DNA of 64,000 nt from Thiobacillus denitrificans DSM 12475 (GCF_000376425.1 NZ_AQWL01000008.1:91014-155013); one strand, 5' to 3'; shown: positions 49,501-59,338, numbered from the stretch's first letter. Notes: generated by a model not told the origin, from the letters alone. Numbers and translations: made by a program.

Positions 49501-51600
49501 GGCAACACGCAGCAAGTGGCTTAGGCGCTGCAGGAGGCTGGCGCTGTCGAAGGAGACACTGCTACCAAGCTTTGCGACCAACTCTTCAACCCGCTCTGAG
49601 CGCAGCAGACCAATGGCTACCTCGTCTCGCCATACCTGCGGGATGGTCGAGTTTTGTCTGAGCGCAGCTTCGAGCAGCGCATAGGCATCCCCATCTTCTT
49701 CGGCTGAACGCTGCGCTGTCCATGTGCGCAGTGCCCTGCGCATTCCGGCGTGTGAGCCGAGCTTGCCGAAGAGCGAGCCCCAGTCGCGCTCGGCACCTTG
49801 CACCTCCCGTTCAACCCTGAAGTAGAGCGACCAGTCTTCCAAGACGTCGTGGGCGGGAGCTACCCGGTCCATCGCATCCTTTGCCAGCACCGCGTCTTGC
49901 AGGAGCGAGACAACGGCCTCGGCGTCATTTGGCGCCTCGACAAACTGAGCAAAGCGTTCCGTGCGCGCATAGCAGACCTCGTCGAAAGCTACTCGACGGC
50001 GTGTGGCCAGCCCTGCTGGCAAGCCTTTGCTGGGGGCAACCCGCTCTGTCCACAGGCGCAGCCGCAAGTCGTTGCCGGAAGCCTGAGGTAGAGCTGCTCC
50101 TGCCGCAGTGTAGTTGAAAGCAAGGCGTAGGTAGTAGGGCGCTCGAAGAACTTCTCGCACGCCGCCGTCCTTGGTAGCAATGTCTTCAAGAGTTGTCCCT
50201 GCCACTGCCGTAGATATCTCTGGGTCTGTCAGCAAAGGGACGTCGACGACTTGGTAGGAGAAGTCAGAGAGGAAGAGCGAGTAGAGCGCGTTGAGAGCAT
50301 AGGAGCGGGTCGTGACACAGAGCCTGACCCTCTTGTTCTGACGGACAAGCGCCAGTAGCTCCTCAAGGGCACCCGGGTTCCTTGCTTCGAGCGCCTTTTC
50401 CAGCGAATCGATGACGACAGTCGGTGTGCCACTGCACAAGAGGCTCGCCATGCTGAGCACCGCATCAGGCATGCCGCTGAGTGACTGAACTGCTGCCAAG
50501 CTCGGCTCGTCGAGCTCGTCGGCTCGGAAGAAGAACAGCGGGCCGGACTCGCGAAGCAGTGGCGCGAGCTCCGCGATGACCGCTGACTTACCCGCGCCCG
50601 GGCCGCCTGTGACGATGACGAGCTGCCGCTCATCGAGGCCCGCCAGCACTTGAGCAACACACTGGCCGCGGGGGATGTGTGTGCCATTGGGAAGCTTCGT
50701 CGAGATGAGCGAGAGTTGAAGACTTGCTCGGCCGCTAAAACGCTCGGCGATGTTGGCAAGCCCCCTTTGCCCGGTGAGGCGGCCGACGGCTTCTTGGATG
50801 CCGACCTGCGCGGTCGATCTCCAGGTCTCCCGAGTGACCGTTCCGACCGTGATGCCTTGCTCGAATACATACGAGAACAGGCCGTTCCATACCTGCTCGC
50901 CGGAGTCTCCAGGCTGGCCTGAGTCCAACAGTGCCTGCACGAGACTTAGTTCTTGCGAGGCCTCCGTGCCAAGATCATGTATGTCGACACGCATCCGCCG
51001 CAAGAGCTCGAAGACGAGCTCTTCGTTGTACTTGTCGGCTAGCGTGTTCTTGGATACTTCCTTGAAGGCTTTCAAAGTACGCTTATGCTGGGCGTCAAAG
51101 AGCTTGGACTCAACCTTTTGGATGAAGTCGGGCAAGTTGAGCGAGGAACGCGACAGTTCGCATAGACGCTTGGCCGCCTTATTGGCCGGTGTCGCTGGAG
51201 CCACTGTTGCCAAGACCAATACGTCGCAAGCCCGGTCGAAGGGGCTTCCTTCTACGCCAAGAAAGTCTCTCCAGGCTCCACGCAGTCCATCGACGAACTC
51301 GGTGTTGCTAGGCGTCGCGTCGAGTCCTCGCTTGCACTGGACGAGCTGAAGCCGACAACCCTCGTTGTCGCGCAGCTGACAGTAGATGTCGTCTGTATGA
51401 GCGCCGGTGTAGCGGGCTTCGAAGCGAAGCGTTTCGACTCGAGCGCCGTGCAGGCCGAACGCAGTCGGCCTCCCTGTCAGCATGTTTGCCAGATAAAGTG
51501 TGCCGACCCGCGCCTGGAACACACCGCCCCCGCCGCCAGTGGCAACGGTACTCACGACCTGTGTGCCCTGAAGGGGGGGGCGTTGGGGCTTGTCTTCCAT
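46537..51600 (-). CDS. Giant STAND/AAA ATPase with N-terminal Cap4-like nuclease domain (Avs-like)
   Basis: 1687 aa. Residues about 27-120 resemble the Cap4/DUF4297-type restriction nuclease fold: VFQARVGTLYLANMLTG, an acidic pair in GAHTDDIYCQ (70-71) and LQLVQCKRG with the Q-x-K end (88-90). A P-loop ATPase follows: Walker A VTGGPGAGKSAVI (about 330), Walker B TVVIDSLEKAL (about 391), then CVTTRSYAL. The remaining 1100 residues are helical, repeat-like, without known motif, as in sensor regions of antiviral STAND proteins. Inference: a defence protein that cuts DNA on sensing phage. A 91-base gap precedes the next downstream gene. Confidence 0.7.
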   Translation of the reverse strand: MEDKPQRPPLQGTQVVSTVATGGGGGVFQARVGTLYLANMLTGRPTAFGLHGARVETLRFEARYTGAHTDDIYCQLRDNEGCRLQLVQCKRGLDATPSNTEFVDGLRGAWRDFLGVEGSPFDRACDVLVLATVAPATPANKAAKRLCELSRSSLNLPDFIQKVESKLFDAQHKRTLKAFKEVSKNTLADKYNEELVFELLRRMRVDIHDLGTEASQELSLVQALLDSGQPGDSGEQVWNGLFSYVFEQGITVGTVTRETWRSTAQVGIQEAVGRLTGQRGLANIAERFSGRASLQLSLISTKLPNGTHIPRGQCVAQVLAGLDERQLVIVTGGPGAGKSAVIAELAPLLRESGPLFFFRADELDEPSLAAVQSLSGMPDAVLSMASLLCSGTPTVVIDSLEKALEARNPGALEELLALVRQNKRVRLCVTTRSYALNALYSLFLSDFSYQVVDVPLLTDPEISTAVAGTTLEDIATKDGGVREVLRAPYYLRLAFNYTAAGAALPQASGNDLRLRLWTERVAPSKGLPAGLATRRRVAFDEVCYARTERFAQFVEAPNDAEAVVSLLQDAVLAKDAMDRVAPAHDVLEDWSLYFRVEREVQGAERDWGSLFGKLGSHAGMRRALRTWTAQRSAEEDGDAYALLEAALRQNSTIPQVWRDEVAIGLLRSERVEELVAKLGSSVSFDSASLLQRLSHLLRVACKGPTSIDYSSLVDDPANKEIVLRLGMAAPVGKAWDLVVGLVARTFPNMPPECNSWVVQFAEDATSHDDNWQNPTQRVLDVFNMAEHFCQHDQDGWYREQSVGRRFYALLCRCSGADPARFKAFIEVLLERLAADPDSRDVYSEERLEFLVNVKNCREASFFTSDLVWKVFWALYTEPKPRVGRDLGMHGWEAELGLSKRAAHKFFPPSVLQGPFRSLLLYAWPTSVRFVVDLCNHAAASLATTSPHEISIVPPEKSPNGRLHIHDFRLWAAYRGHSVTSYVLNAALMALEERLLIEAKAQPNVISQVLEIILDLGESSLTTGMVAGVLMAHPELVTEKLLSIFKCPQFFSDEIARSVHEGTALAIHGGHDGLDASRQRERMASNRLPHRQQRLEDLVLQLQFNRPDLREAIYRILDSHLEALKGAEEVPDGWRMALKRMDARGLRLGEPVGDGKWAPLEIANLEPELQQASDKAQAQMQRMNRIAAVRTWAAAVTGRFSTAETGTAERFSSPSDPYEEFVRLCDETNKQELGMLAGLEDELACALIGMWPTDTSEALQWAQALLLERTAVHEDKDAWLRQDPSMGELRTRTVISLATVDPSLPKMVKALVNIVTEPTWELRRVAAKAISNELRSKQPVLAEVLTTGLARYAEALEATIERPRGRTRDLVDEARATAVKALSDALQEMEPGVRSSPRSLAAVKEWTIALDAARSETTDTWRVQSLMTLARLMADQEGRPRVQRHDPDDEDFEARWELGELLAAELIAQQRNDSPLFETLDHCLENAPEFSERILESALGECMKQEFANATAFWRVWDRAATKVFGDDSLRTKSRRSYSRFDKVLRTLLLCSVRWPKSWSDLELLRSRPQFIANCLTVVGDSRLGLENLLQLMAGVGRVSAVPSALPQLRDALGRAPADLLDDGNSLWHTETICRVAVHEHREALIRDVNLRRATLDILDRLVDAGSSLGFQLRDYLATSPTATIELL

Positions 51601-51991
51601 TTTTATCCGAAAATGCTCTCGCCGTTGCTCGGCGTCTCCTGCTGACGCGGCATAAGGGGTTTGTTATAGAGCACCGACTTTATCCTAAACAACGGCAAAT
51701 TGCGGGTGGAAAGCACCGCCGTAAAAAGGAGCGTCGGTTTATTGACGCTATTGATAATGGTCCTCAGATGGGGCCAGTTGAAGCCTAGAGTGAGGGTTTC
51801 CCCAGACGGGCTGCGCTTCGGCCAAAGCGGTCTGTCAAGAGGCAATCCATGAACGACCGCTAAGCCGCGGGAGCGGTCGGTCGTTGAGGCACTACGAACG
51901 CTAGCCCCCCGGCCGGAAGCAGTCCTCCGGGACGGCCGGCTCAAGCCCGCGTGGTCCCTCTCGCCTGGCATCGCCGCTGAATGTGCATGAC
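51601..51991. other. Gap between the two giant ATPase genes
   Basis: 391 bases with no gene. A hairpin-capable element (51,852-51,885; arms AACGACCG/CGGTCGTT or GACCGCT/AGCGGTC) lies here, and a GC-rich stretch (GCGCTTCGGCC) resembles decayed intergenic repeats. Because of this gap the two genes need not share one transcript. Confidence 0.5.
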
Positions 51992-54900
51992 TTAGAGCGA
52001 GTAGCCGTTCTTCGCCGTCTTCAAGAGAGATTGCCCGTAGCTGCTCGGCTGCTTGATCTGCCTGCTTGCGAACACGTTGATGCCCAGGTCCATCTTCCCA
52101 CGAGCAGTGGTGATCTGTTCGAGGCCTACCGGCGTCAGAACGAGGTAGCAACCCTCGCCCCACAGAGATTCCGCATCGATATCAACCGGACCGGCGTCAC
52201 GCCACCAATGGATCTTTGCGACCACAGCTCCGCTCGCGTCGAGGAAGACGCTCGGTTCGTCGTCATGCGCGCGCCAGCGAAGCCTCATCACCCAGTTCGG
52301 GCACAACACGAATGGATAGGCTGCTGCGTCGAAGCCCATGTCCACAGAGCAAACAACCCGCCTTACCAGCGTTGGTGCCAGTTCATTGTCAAGTGCGAGG
52401 TACTGACCTAACCAAACAGCAATTGGCAGCTTGGTATAGCAGTCGTCGAAGTCTTCACCGTCAGTCTGTGCCGAGGGTGCTCTAAAACGGTAGAGGCGGT
52501 GCTCCGATAGGCGCGGCCTAAAAATCTTGAAGAGAGACACCTCGGCCACGACCTGGCCGTCGTGGTGTACCGGAAAAGGCGCAACGTCGTTGTCGACCTC
52601 GTCATCCCACTTCAGCTCTCGCTCGGACCAACCGGCACTTCGGTCCATCAGCGGCATTCGAATCCATTCGGGACGCACTCGCGGAAGCTTCAGCGGCCGA
52701 GGGGGAAGCGGGCAACCCAAACGCTCCAACAGCGTCGGCCTGTCGCGGCCGGTCAGCTTGCCGGCCAGCCGCAGTTCTCCCGCGACGTGGCGAAGGGCGG
52801 CAATGGCAATGTAGGCATGAGGCTTCAGGTAAGTGATCTGCATGTCGAGGACGCGAAGCTGAGCCTCAAGCCTTTTGACGCCAGAGGGCCCGAATGCCTC
52901 AAGTCCCCCCCAATCTTGGATGAACATCGCCGCGCGGCGGCGGACTGTCATCTCGTCAATGCCTGCCACCTTCGCAATGTGCCGTGCCGTCGAGCTCAAC
53001 ATCTGGGTCCAGCCAAGCGGCGACTCGATGCGCATTGCACCAGTTCTCTCGTCCCTGAACGCAGGGTCGCCCTCTGAAGGGTGCTCGAATTCTAGGCTAT
53101 AGAAGAGCGGCAGTGGCGTCGCGTCCAAGGAGACAGCCAGCCCCCACCGATGCGACAAAAGCGCGGCTGACTCTGCCACCGCAATGTCGCGATGGCTGAC
53201 CAACGCAGCGACGGCGGTGCCCAACTCGGGGGCAAGGTCCGCGCTGTCAGCAGCCAGCAGTGTTCCGAGCGCCTGCAAAGGGGCATCGGATTCGCCGGTT
53301 AGAAGTCGCCGCATAAGGGACTTGAACAAAGCTTGACCGTGTTCGGTTTGCCCTGCCAATCGCAGCGTGCAATTACGTGCGTGTCGCTGAACTTCTGCAA
53401 CGGGCAGCCGATAGGCAAAGTGCAGCAACTCTTCCAGAAGATCCGTGTCGCTGAGCGGAAGCTCGCTCGACTGGAAGGGCCGTCCCAGTTGGAACTCGCG
53501 AGTGCAGGCCATCTGCTCCTCAAGCAGCGACCAGATGGCAGGCCAGTCCGGCGTCGCGCTGATTACTGGCAATATCGAATCCAGCTCTGTCAGCAGCGAC
53601 TGGGTGCTCTCCTGGCCCGCCGTCACTGAATCGACGATGTTCTCGAAGGCGGCGGGGGACATGGCTGGTCCCTCCAAAAGCTTCTTCGCCTCAAAGTAGA
53701 GGAACTTGCCGCCACCCATCCACTGGCTCCAGGAACTCCAAGGGTCCTTGCTTGTCTCGTAGCCTTGCATCAGCTTTCTGGCGTACTCGATCTCTCCCGC
53801 CGCAACCAACCGCTTCACCATTAGGAAGCGGCAACGCGCGTTCTCCTGCAAAACCTGCCAGCGCTCAAACATCCTCTGCACCAGAGGAAGCGGAGCTGTC
53901 TCGGCCAGATCTCTGAAACGGTACGGGGCGTTGTAGTTCAGTTCGTCGCCATCCGCTTCAAACGCGCGCTCAAGCTCCTCGAGAGTGACCTCTGAGTCGT
54001 ACTTGCTGGGCGTAGATGAATGCCGCGGTTCCGGCGCTTCTGATGCCCATCGAGCGACAGCGGCGTCGAGCTCGGCGGATGAGAACCCATGTTTTCCAGC
54101 TGCGGCGCGAAGGCGCTTGAGCAGTCCGACCCTCTCGTGTGCTCTGCTGGCTACCTCGATCGCCCCCAATAGCATCAGCACGAGAGGCTCAATCTGGCCG
54201 GGGCCGGCAGCGTCGGCTGCGACGTCGATGAAGTCGCCGACATTGTACGGATCCCGGTAATGCGGTTCCATGTAGAACGGCAGGCATAGCCCGCACCAGA
54301 CTGTCGCGCAAGGCAAGACAAATTCGGGGCTTCGCCGGATCATCCCCGACATGAGTAGGTCGACGCGGTTCGGCCAGCCAATCAATTGCCAAGCCGCCAG
54401 TGTCTCTGACACCTCGAAGCCGAAGCGAGGCCCAACCTGCATCGCTTCCTCAATGAGCGACATCGTCAGGCGATGCGCGGCCGACGACCCTTCCGTTTCG
54501 GTCATGCCGCTGACCTGGTGCATCAAGTTTGAGACCCGCTTGACACGGTTCTCCGGGTCAGCAGTGTTCGTAAGGACCAGAATGTCCCGCCAGATTGCGT
54601 ACTGTGGGTCCTTTTTGGGGGCCAGCGCGTAGCCAAGGCATTGCTCGGGAACTGTCGCCAGCAACTGTTTCGCCCGTTCCACGTCCCCGACCGCAGCCAA
54701 CGCGATGGCCAAATCCGCCAACCCGTCGACCTGCTCGCTCGGCGTGCTCTCTTGAAGCTCCGCCGCGAGGGCGTTTAGCCGGTCGACGGCCCCCACACGG
54801 TCACCGTCAACCCGATACGCATCGACGGCCAATCTGCGTCGCAGGTACGCAGTACCCCCCAGCGTGGATGAGGCGATGGCTGCTTCAACTTTTCGAAGTA

Positions 54901-57900
54901 CGGCGCGGTATTCATCCTCGCCACACTTGGCGCCTAGTGTCAGCAGCGCTTGCGCGAGCACGGGGACCGCTTTGAAGGCCTGCTGGATGCGATATGACTC
55001 GCTGCCGCCTTCTGATGTCAGACGTAGGACGTACCCAAGGGCAATGCGGGCTTCGTCCTGGATGCTGCCAGCCGGCACGGTCGCGTTGTCGGCGCGAGCT
55101 AGAAGCACGCCTATCTTCGAGGCGTGGTGCTGGAACGGATGAAGGAAGGTGTGCTTCGACGGTGTCGCGCTTGGCAGCGGCTTATTGAGCAGCGTGCAAA
55201 GCCTCGCGTGATGCATCACCGCGCCGACCAGATCACCCAGCCCAGCCAGGTCCGTCTCGTCATCGCACGTGGAGATCATCGGTGCGACCAACTTGTCGAA
55301 CAGGGCCTCGGCAAGGTCACAACGGCCAGCTTGGAATGCAATCAATGCCATACGGCGGCGGTAGCCGTTGGGCACGTTTCCGAAGCCAGGAAGGGCGGCG
55401 GCGGCATCAAACAGGGCAAGCGCTCGCGCGACGTCGCCACGCCGACTTGCCACAAGTCCTGAGTGAACCATTACAGACGGCTTGTCTTCATCGGCTACCC
55501 CGAGATCGCTGCAGAGTGCTTGTGGATCAGCGCCAACCTTCTGAAGGAGCATCGCCTCTGCGGCTTCCCTCCTCAAATGCTGGCGCAGCGAGGCGACAGT
55601 TTCTGGATCTAACTTTTCGGGCTGGTGTAGCCCCTCTGCAGCGAGGTGGTCAATCGCTGTCTGGATCTGCTCGCTGTCTCGGAAGTTGACGGCGCGCCTT
55701 GCCCACCTTTCGAATTCCTTGATGTTGTGATTGAAGCCGTGGTTCTGGAACTTGGACGTATGGAGCTGCGCTAGCGGCTCGAGGCTTTCAAACAGCTCCT
55801 TCGCGCGCTCGAAGTCGCCTCGCGCCAACAGAGCGTCGACAACCTCGTAGCCCTGGCTGGGGAAATACTGCACAAAGGAGAGGGCGGCATCAATGTCCCC
55901 GACTGCCAGCATCGCCAGGGGAAGCTGGTTGGCGTACTCAAGGGCAGTTTCGCGCCGCCCCACTTCGTCACGACACAGCAGCAGCCGTGCGAAGGCGGTC
56001 GCGTCGTGCGTTCCACGCACTGCCAGCAGAGCCAGGCGGATATCAGCGTGGACCTCGGCGATAGAACGCCCGTCAGCCAGTTGCTGCCTGAAGCGAGCGG
56101 GCATCGCCAGTGCAAGTGCATCGGCACCGTCGCCGGCACGGGCGCGGTAGCGCAGCTCAAGCCAGTGCTGCGCAGATTCGGGCGGCGCGTTCTTCGCCAA
56201 CTGGGCGAGGTCGCGGTACACGCGCTGCGAGTATTCGGCGTCGACGCTTCCGAGGCGGCTTCGCGGTTGAGCGATGACGAACAGCCTAAAGCTGTTGTGG
56301 AAGACACTCCACCCCTGGGATGACCTGCGGAGCAGGTGCCGTGCAACGATCAAGGCGCGTTCAATCGCGGACTCCTTGACCATCGTGGCCAGCAGCCGCA
56401 GGTCCATGGGTGCCTCAGCCCGAGCGATGAAGCCCAGCACGTCCATGGCATCGACATCGCTTGCGATCTCGCGCCAAGCAGCGGTGTACACAGTCTCAAT
56501 ATCGCCGTCGAACGGCATCCCGCCGCTGAGAAGGTGCTTACGGCCGGCTTCGTCCGCGTGCAACAGCGACTGAATCAAGTAACGCGTTGCCAGCGGGTGG
56601 CCATGCGTGAGATTGCTCAGATCCAATCTCGGAATCACGGCAGGCAGGCCAAGCGCATCCGCCATCCGGGCGACCTCCTCGCGGCCGAGAGGCCCCATGA
56701 GAACCTGTCGCTCGCTCTTCTCCGCTTGCTCTCTTACGGCGGGCTTCAGATTCGCGAGATCCAGCCGCTGCGTGCCGAGCACGAACACAACCCCGTTGGG
56801 GATGGCCGCGGGAAGAGGCAGCTCGCCAAGAAGCGAATTGGTCGGCCGCTCTTCGCGAGGCACATGGTCGAGCCCGTCGACGACGATGATTGTTCGGATC
56901 CCGTCGCGGTCGAAGCGTTCACCAGCCTGCCGCACGAGGACGTCGAACTGTTCGCGGCGCTCATGCAGCGAGTCATCGCGAAGACGAAGTCCAACCAAGC
57001 CGCTGTTGCGCAGCTGCGTGTCGACGTCGGTCAGGAAGTTGTCGGCCTCCCCGCGACCCACGCCTTGAGCGGCGCCCGGCACGTACGCCAAGTAGCGAAC
57101 TAGCCGGACATTTGCTTCAGTGGCCAGCGCAACCTGCAGGAGAGTGGATTTCCCGGAGCCAGGCGGTCCTATGAGTGAGACGTAGCCCTGGTCGGCGGCA
57201 TGCAGCGCGGCCAGCAGCTTGACCTCAGTGTCGCGGTTGCGCTGCACGTAGGCTCCGACCGGGAACCGGTGGATGAGGAGCGTCTTGGCCGGGTCGCGCC
57301 AGCCAAGCTCACGAAGCAGCTCGTCACGCGTCCACCTGTCCTTGTCGCGTGCATCGGCGACCAGCTTGGGCAGCACGCTGGCAATCTCGGATGCCTGTCG
57401 CGCCTGCTCGGCGTTCAGCTTGTGGGATTGGATGAAGTCGGCCGCGGCACCGCACACCACCCGAAGGCAGTGCAAGAACTGTTCGAAGTCGCCGTCGCTC
57501 AGTCCAGTCTCACGACGCAGGTGGTCAACTAGCCGACTCCATTCGGACGTGTACCAATCTTCGAGCGGGCGACTCGGATGCTGCCGGAGCTCTTCTAGAA
57601 AGGCCGCACTGTGGGCAGGCGTGCCACCGCCTGGCCTGTCGGTAACCGAAGGGAAGTCGTTGACGACAAGGCGGATCTCGACACCGCCTCCCGAGTTGTC
57701 ATTGCGCAGGCACTGCCAAGCGTGAACCAGCGGCTTCAAGAGGCCGTTTGCGCCAGTTAACAGCGTCTCAACAGTGAAGGTGCTCGGGAACTTGGACGTC
57801 TTGAACTGGTGGCCGACCACCAATCCATCGAAGCCGAGCACCAAGTCGTCGGCGATGCCCGCGTTGCGATCGGCCACGCCGACCCAAAGCAGCTCGTCGC

Positions 57901-58033
57901 GCTCGAGCGCGGCGTAGATGGCAGCACCCGCCCGCTCATACTGGCCGATATATCCACGGACTGCTCGGCGTTCGCCTTCCGCCGGCACAGTTGCAGGAGC
58001 TGTAGCGGTGGATGGATTCGGTTTCTTGGACAT
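51992..58033 (-). CDS. Giant P-loop ATPase with nuclease-like N-terminus and long repeat sensor
   Basis: About 2013 aa from ATG at 58,033 (MSKKPNPS); the frame is open to 58,129 and the start is uncertain because no candidate has a clear ribosome site. N-terminus: GYIGQYERAGAAIYAAL, then AGIADDLVLG and VVGHQFKTSK, a D-D ... Q-x-K pattern like DUF4297/Cap4 nucleases. ATPase: Walker A LIGPPGSGKSTLLQ (about 288), Walker B TIIVVDGLDHVPRE (about 378). Beyond residue 500 are TPR-like helical repeats and an unassigned C-terminal domain. Precedes the 1687-aa ATPase on the same strand. Confidence 0.7.
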   Translation of the reverse strand: MSKKPNPSTATAPATVPAEGERRAVRGYIGQYERAGAAIYAALERDELLWVGVADRNAGIADDLVLGFDGLVVGHQFKTSKFPSTFTVETLLTGANGLLKPLVHAWQCLRNDNSGGGVEIRLVVNDFPSVTDRPGGGTPAHSAAFLEELRQHPSRPLEDWYTSEWSRLVDHLRRETGLSDGDFEQFLHCLRVVCGAAADFIQSHKLNAEQARQASEIASVLPKLVADARDKDRWTRDELLRELGWRDPAKTLLIHRFPVGAYVQRNRDTEVKLLAALHAADQGYVSLIGPPGSGKSTLLQVALATEANVRLVRYLAYVPGAAQGVGRGEADNFLTDVDTQLRNSGLVGLRLRDDSLHERREQFDVLVRQAGERFDRDGIRTIIVVDGLDHVPREERPTNSLLGELPLPAAIPNGVVFVLGTQRLDLANLKPAVREQAEKSERQVLMGPLGREEVARMADALGLPAVIPRLDLSNLTHGHPLATRYLIQSLLHADEAGRKHLLSGGMPFDGDIETVYTAAWREIASDVDAMDVLGFIARAEAPMDLRLLATMVKESAIERALIVARHLLRRSSQGWSVFHNSFRLFVIAQPRSRLGSVDAEYSQRVYRDLAQLAKNAPPESAQHWLELRYRARAGDGADALALAMPARFRQQLADGRSIAEVHADIRLALLAVRGTHDATAFARLLLCRDEVGRRETALEYANQLPLAMLAVGDIDAALSFVQYFPSQGYEVVDALLARGDFERAKELFESLEPLAQLHTSKFQNHGFNHNIKEFERWARRAVNFRDSEQIQTAIDHLAAEGLHQPEKLDPETVASLRQHLRREAAEAMLLQKVGADPQALCSDLGVADEDKPSVMVHSGLVASRRGDVARALALFDAAAALPGFGNVPNGYRRRMALIAFQAGRCDLAEALFDKLVAPMISTCDDETDLAGLGDLVGAVMHHARLCTLLNKPLPSATPSKHTFLHPFQHHASKIGVLLARADNATVPAGSIQDEARIALGYVLRLTSEGGSESYRIQQAFKAVPVLAQALLTLGAKCGEDEYRAVLRKVEAAIASSTLGGTAYLRRRLAVDAYRVDGDRVGAVDRLNALAAELQESTPSEQVDGLADLAIALAAVGDVERAKQLLATVPEQCLGYALAPKKDPQYAIWRDILVLTNTADPENRVKRVSNLMHQVSGMTETEGSSAAHRLTMSLIEEAMQVGPRFGFEVSETLAAWQLIGWPNRVDLLMSGMIRRSPEFVLPCATVWCGLCLPFYMEPHYRDPYNVGDFIDVAADAAGPGQIEPLVLMLLGAIEVASRAHERVGLLKRLRAAAGKHGFSSAELDAAVARWASEAPEPRHSSTPSKYDSEVTLEELERAFEADGDELNYNAPYRFRDLAETAPLPLVQRMFERWQVLQENARCRFLMVKRLVAAGEIEYARKLMQGYETSKDPWSSWSQWMGGGKFLYFEAKKLLEGPAMSPAAFENIVDSVTAGQESTQSLLTELDSILPVISATPDWPAIWSLLEEQMACTREFQLGRPFQSSELPLSDTDLLEELLHFAYRLPVAEVQRHARNCTLRLAGQTEHGQALFKSLMRRLLTGESDAPLQALGTLLAADSADLAPELGTAVAALVSHRDIAVAESAALLSHRWGLAVSLDATPLPLFYSLEFEHPSEGDPAFRDERTGAMRIESPLGWTQMLSSTARHIAKVAGIDEMTVRRRAAMFIQDWGGLEAFGPSGVKRLEAQLRVLDMQITYLKPHAYIAIAALRHVAGELRLAGKLTGRDRPTLLERLGCPLPPRPLKLPRVRPEWIRMPLMDRSAGWSERELKWDDEVDNDVAPFPVHHDGQVVAEVSLFKIFRPRLSEHRLYRFRAPSAQTDGEDFDDCYTKLPIAVWLGQYLALDNELAPTLVRRVVCSVDMGFDAAAYPFVLCPNWVMRLRWRAHDDEPSVFLDASGAVVAKIHWWRDAGPVDIDAESLWGEGCYLVLTPVGLEQITTARGKMDLGINVFASRQIKQPSSYGQSLLKTAKNGYSL

Positions 58034-58360
58034 TATCGGAGCCATAGAAATGGATTCGGTAGCTGACGCCAACCGGGAGAAAAGAACTGCTTCAGCATCA
58101 CCTGGGGCATCCAGCGCTAGAGGATACATGCTGCTGAGTCATCGAACGCCGTTCTGAAACGAAGTCTGGCCTATGCCGATCGAAGCGGTCATTGGCGAGG
58201 TCGATCGTGAATGACTCAGATCAGCCTTAATCGGACGTCTTGGGTTGCGGCGGTGACCGTCCGCTTTGGCCGACAAGCCGCCTTACACTGCGGGAGTCGA
58301 CCGTGCCTGAGGTGCAGCTAATTAACCGGCGGTTCCGCTACCGCGGTTCTCAATAGAAGC

Positions 58361-58642
58361 TCACCTTACCGTTCCCTTGGCACGTGCAATCATCGCCAGG
58401 ATCGCCGGATTGCAATTGACAGGTTGAAAGGTGATGTTGGAATGGCTCGCCGCAAACACCCGGAAGAGCTCGTCTGCAAAACCTTGGCCAATTACCGGGA
58501 TGTTCGCAAAGTCCAGACACACCGTATGCAATTCGCCGAGTTTTTCTATTTCGCGAGCGATCAACTTAGCCTGAGCGCGGGATACTAGGTTCTCATCGCC
58601 AGCTTGAGCCAACGTCATAGGAATCGTTATGAGCTGTACCAT
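58361..58642 (-). CDS. DUF4325 STAS-like protein
   Basis: 93 aa with GGGAGG before the start. The sequence matches the STAS-like DUF4325 family: VCLDFANIPVIGQGFADELF, RVFAASHSNI and PVNCNPAILAMI. In many genomes this domain is fused to or next to a histidine-kinase-like ATPase; none is seen here. It follows the SRAP gene after 21 bases and so ends the three-gene operon that starts with the thermonuclease. Confidence 0.85.
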   Translation of the reverse strand: MVQLITIPMTLAQAGDENLVSRAQAKLIAREIEKLGELHTVCLDFANIPVIGQGFADELFRVFAASHSNITFQPVNCNPAILAMIARAKGTVR

Positions 58643-58663
58643 CCGATGTAACGCCTCCCGATG

Positions 58664-59338
58664 CTAGCTTTCGATGGGTGAAGAGGCCGGCTCGATCAGT
58701 CCTGCATCATCGTCCACCGTCTTGCTCACCCGTCGACTGACCGGCCAAGCCTGCATGGGCTCGGCATCATACGGTCCGACCATGCCTTGCACTTCATCCG
58801 CCGGCGCATTCAACCAGGCCTGCCAGTCTTCTGGCCTGAGTATCACCGGCATCCGATCGTGAATCGGCGTCATCACTTCGTTGGGTCCGGTGGTGATGAT
58901 GCAGGCTGTGCGGAGAATCTCTCCATCCGGTCTGCGCCAGCTCTCCCATATCCCGCCCATGGCCAGAGGCTCTCCTGATTTCAGGCTGATGTAGTAAGGC
59001 TGCTTCACCCGGCCTTCGGTTTTCCATTCGTAAAAGCCATCCGCCGGAATGATGCAGCGTCGGCGCTTGAAGGCATCTCGGAAGGACGGTTTCTCGGCGA
59101 CGGTCTCCCCGCGCGCATTGTTGAGCTTGTTGCCGATGGACGGGTCTTTGACCCAGTGCGGCACCAGCCCCCAGCGCAGGAGATGAAGAACCCACTTGCC
59201 TTCCGGAGACTGCCGGATCACCGGGATGTCGGTGCCCGGCGGGATGTTGTAGTGAGGACCGAAGTCCGCGACTTCATCGAGGTCGAAGTGCTCTTTCAGC
59301 TTGGCCGGCATCTGCTTGAGCACGTAACGTCCGCACAT
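58664..59338 (-). CDS. yedK: SRAP-family abasic-site protein (YedK/HMCES)
   Basis: 224 aa. Begins MCGRY, whose Cys2 forms a thiazolidine crosslink with abasic sites in single-stranded DNA, protecting forks. Other catalytic residues: Asn in GNKLNNARGET, Glu in IPADGFYEWK, His in PIHDRMPVIL. The start overlaps the thermonuclease stop (TAATG). Its place beside umuDC suggests a DNA-damage module on the island. Confidence 0.93.
   Translation of the reverse strand: MCGRYVLKQMPAKLKEHFDLDEVADFGPHYNIPPGTDIPVIRQSPEGKWVLHLLRWGLVPHWVKDPSIGNKLNNARGETVAEKPSFRDAFKRRRCIIPADGFYEWKTEGRVKQPYYISLKSGEPLAMGGIWESWRRPDGEILRTACIITTGPNEVMTPIHDRMPVILRPEDWQAWLNAPADEVQGMVGPYDAEPMQAWPVSRRVSKTVDDDAGLIEPASSPIES

Noticed and set aside
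51603-52163. 186-aa minus-strand frame between the giant genes
   Set aside because: It overlaps the end of the upstream giant gene, has no recognisable domain and atypical composition; treated as non-coding gap.
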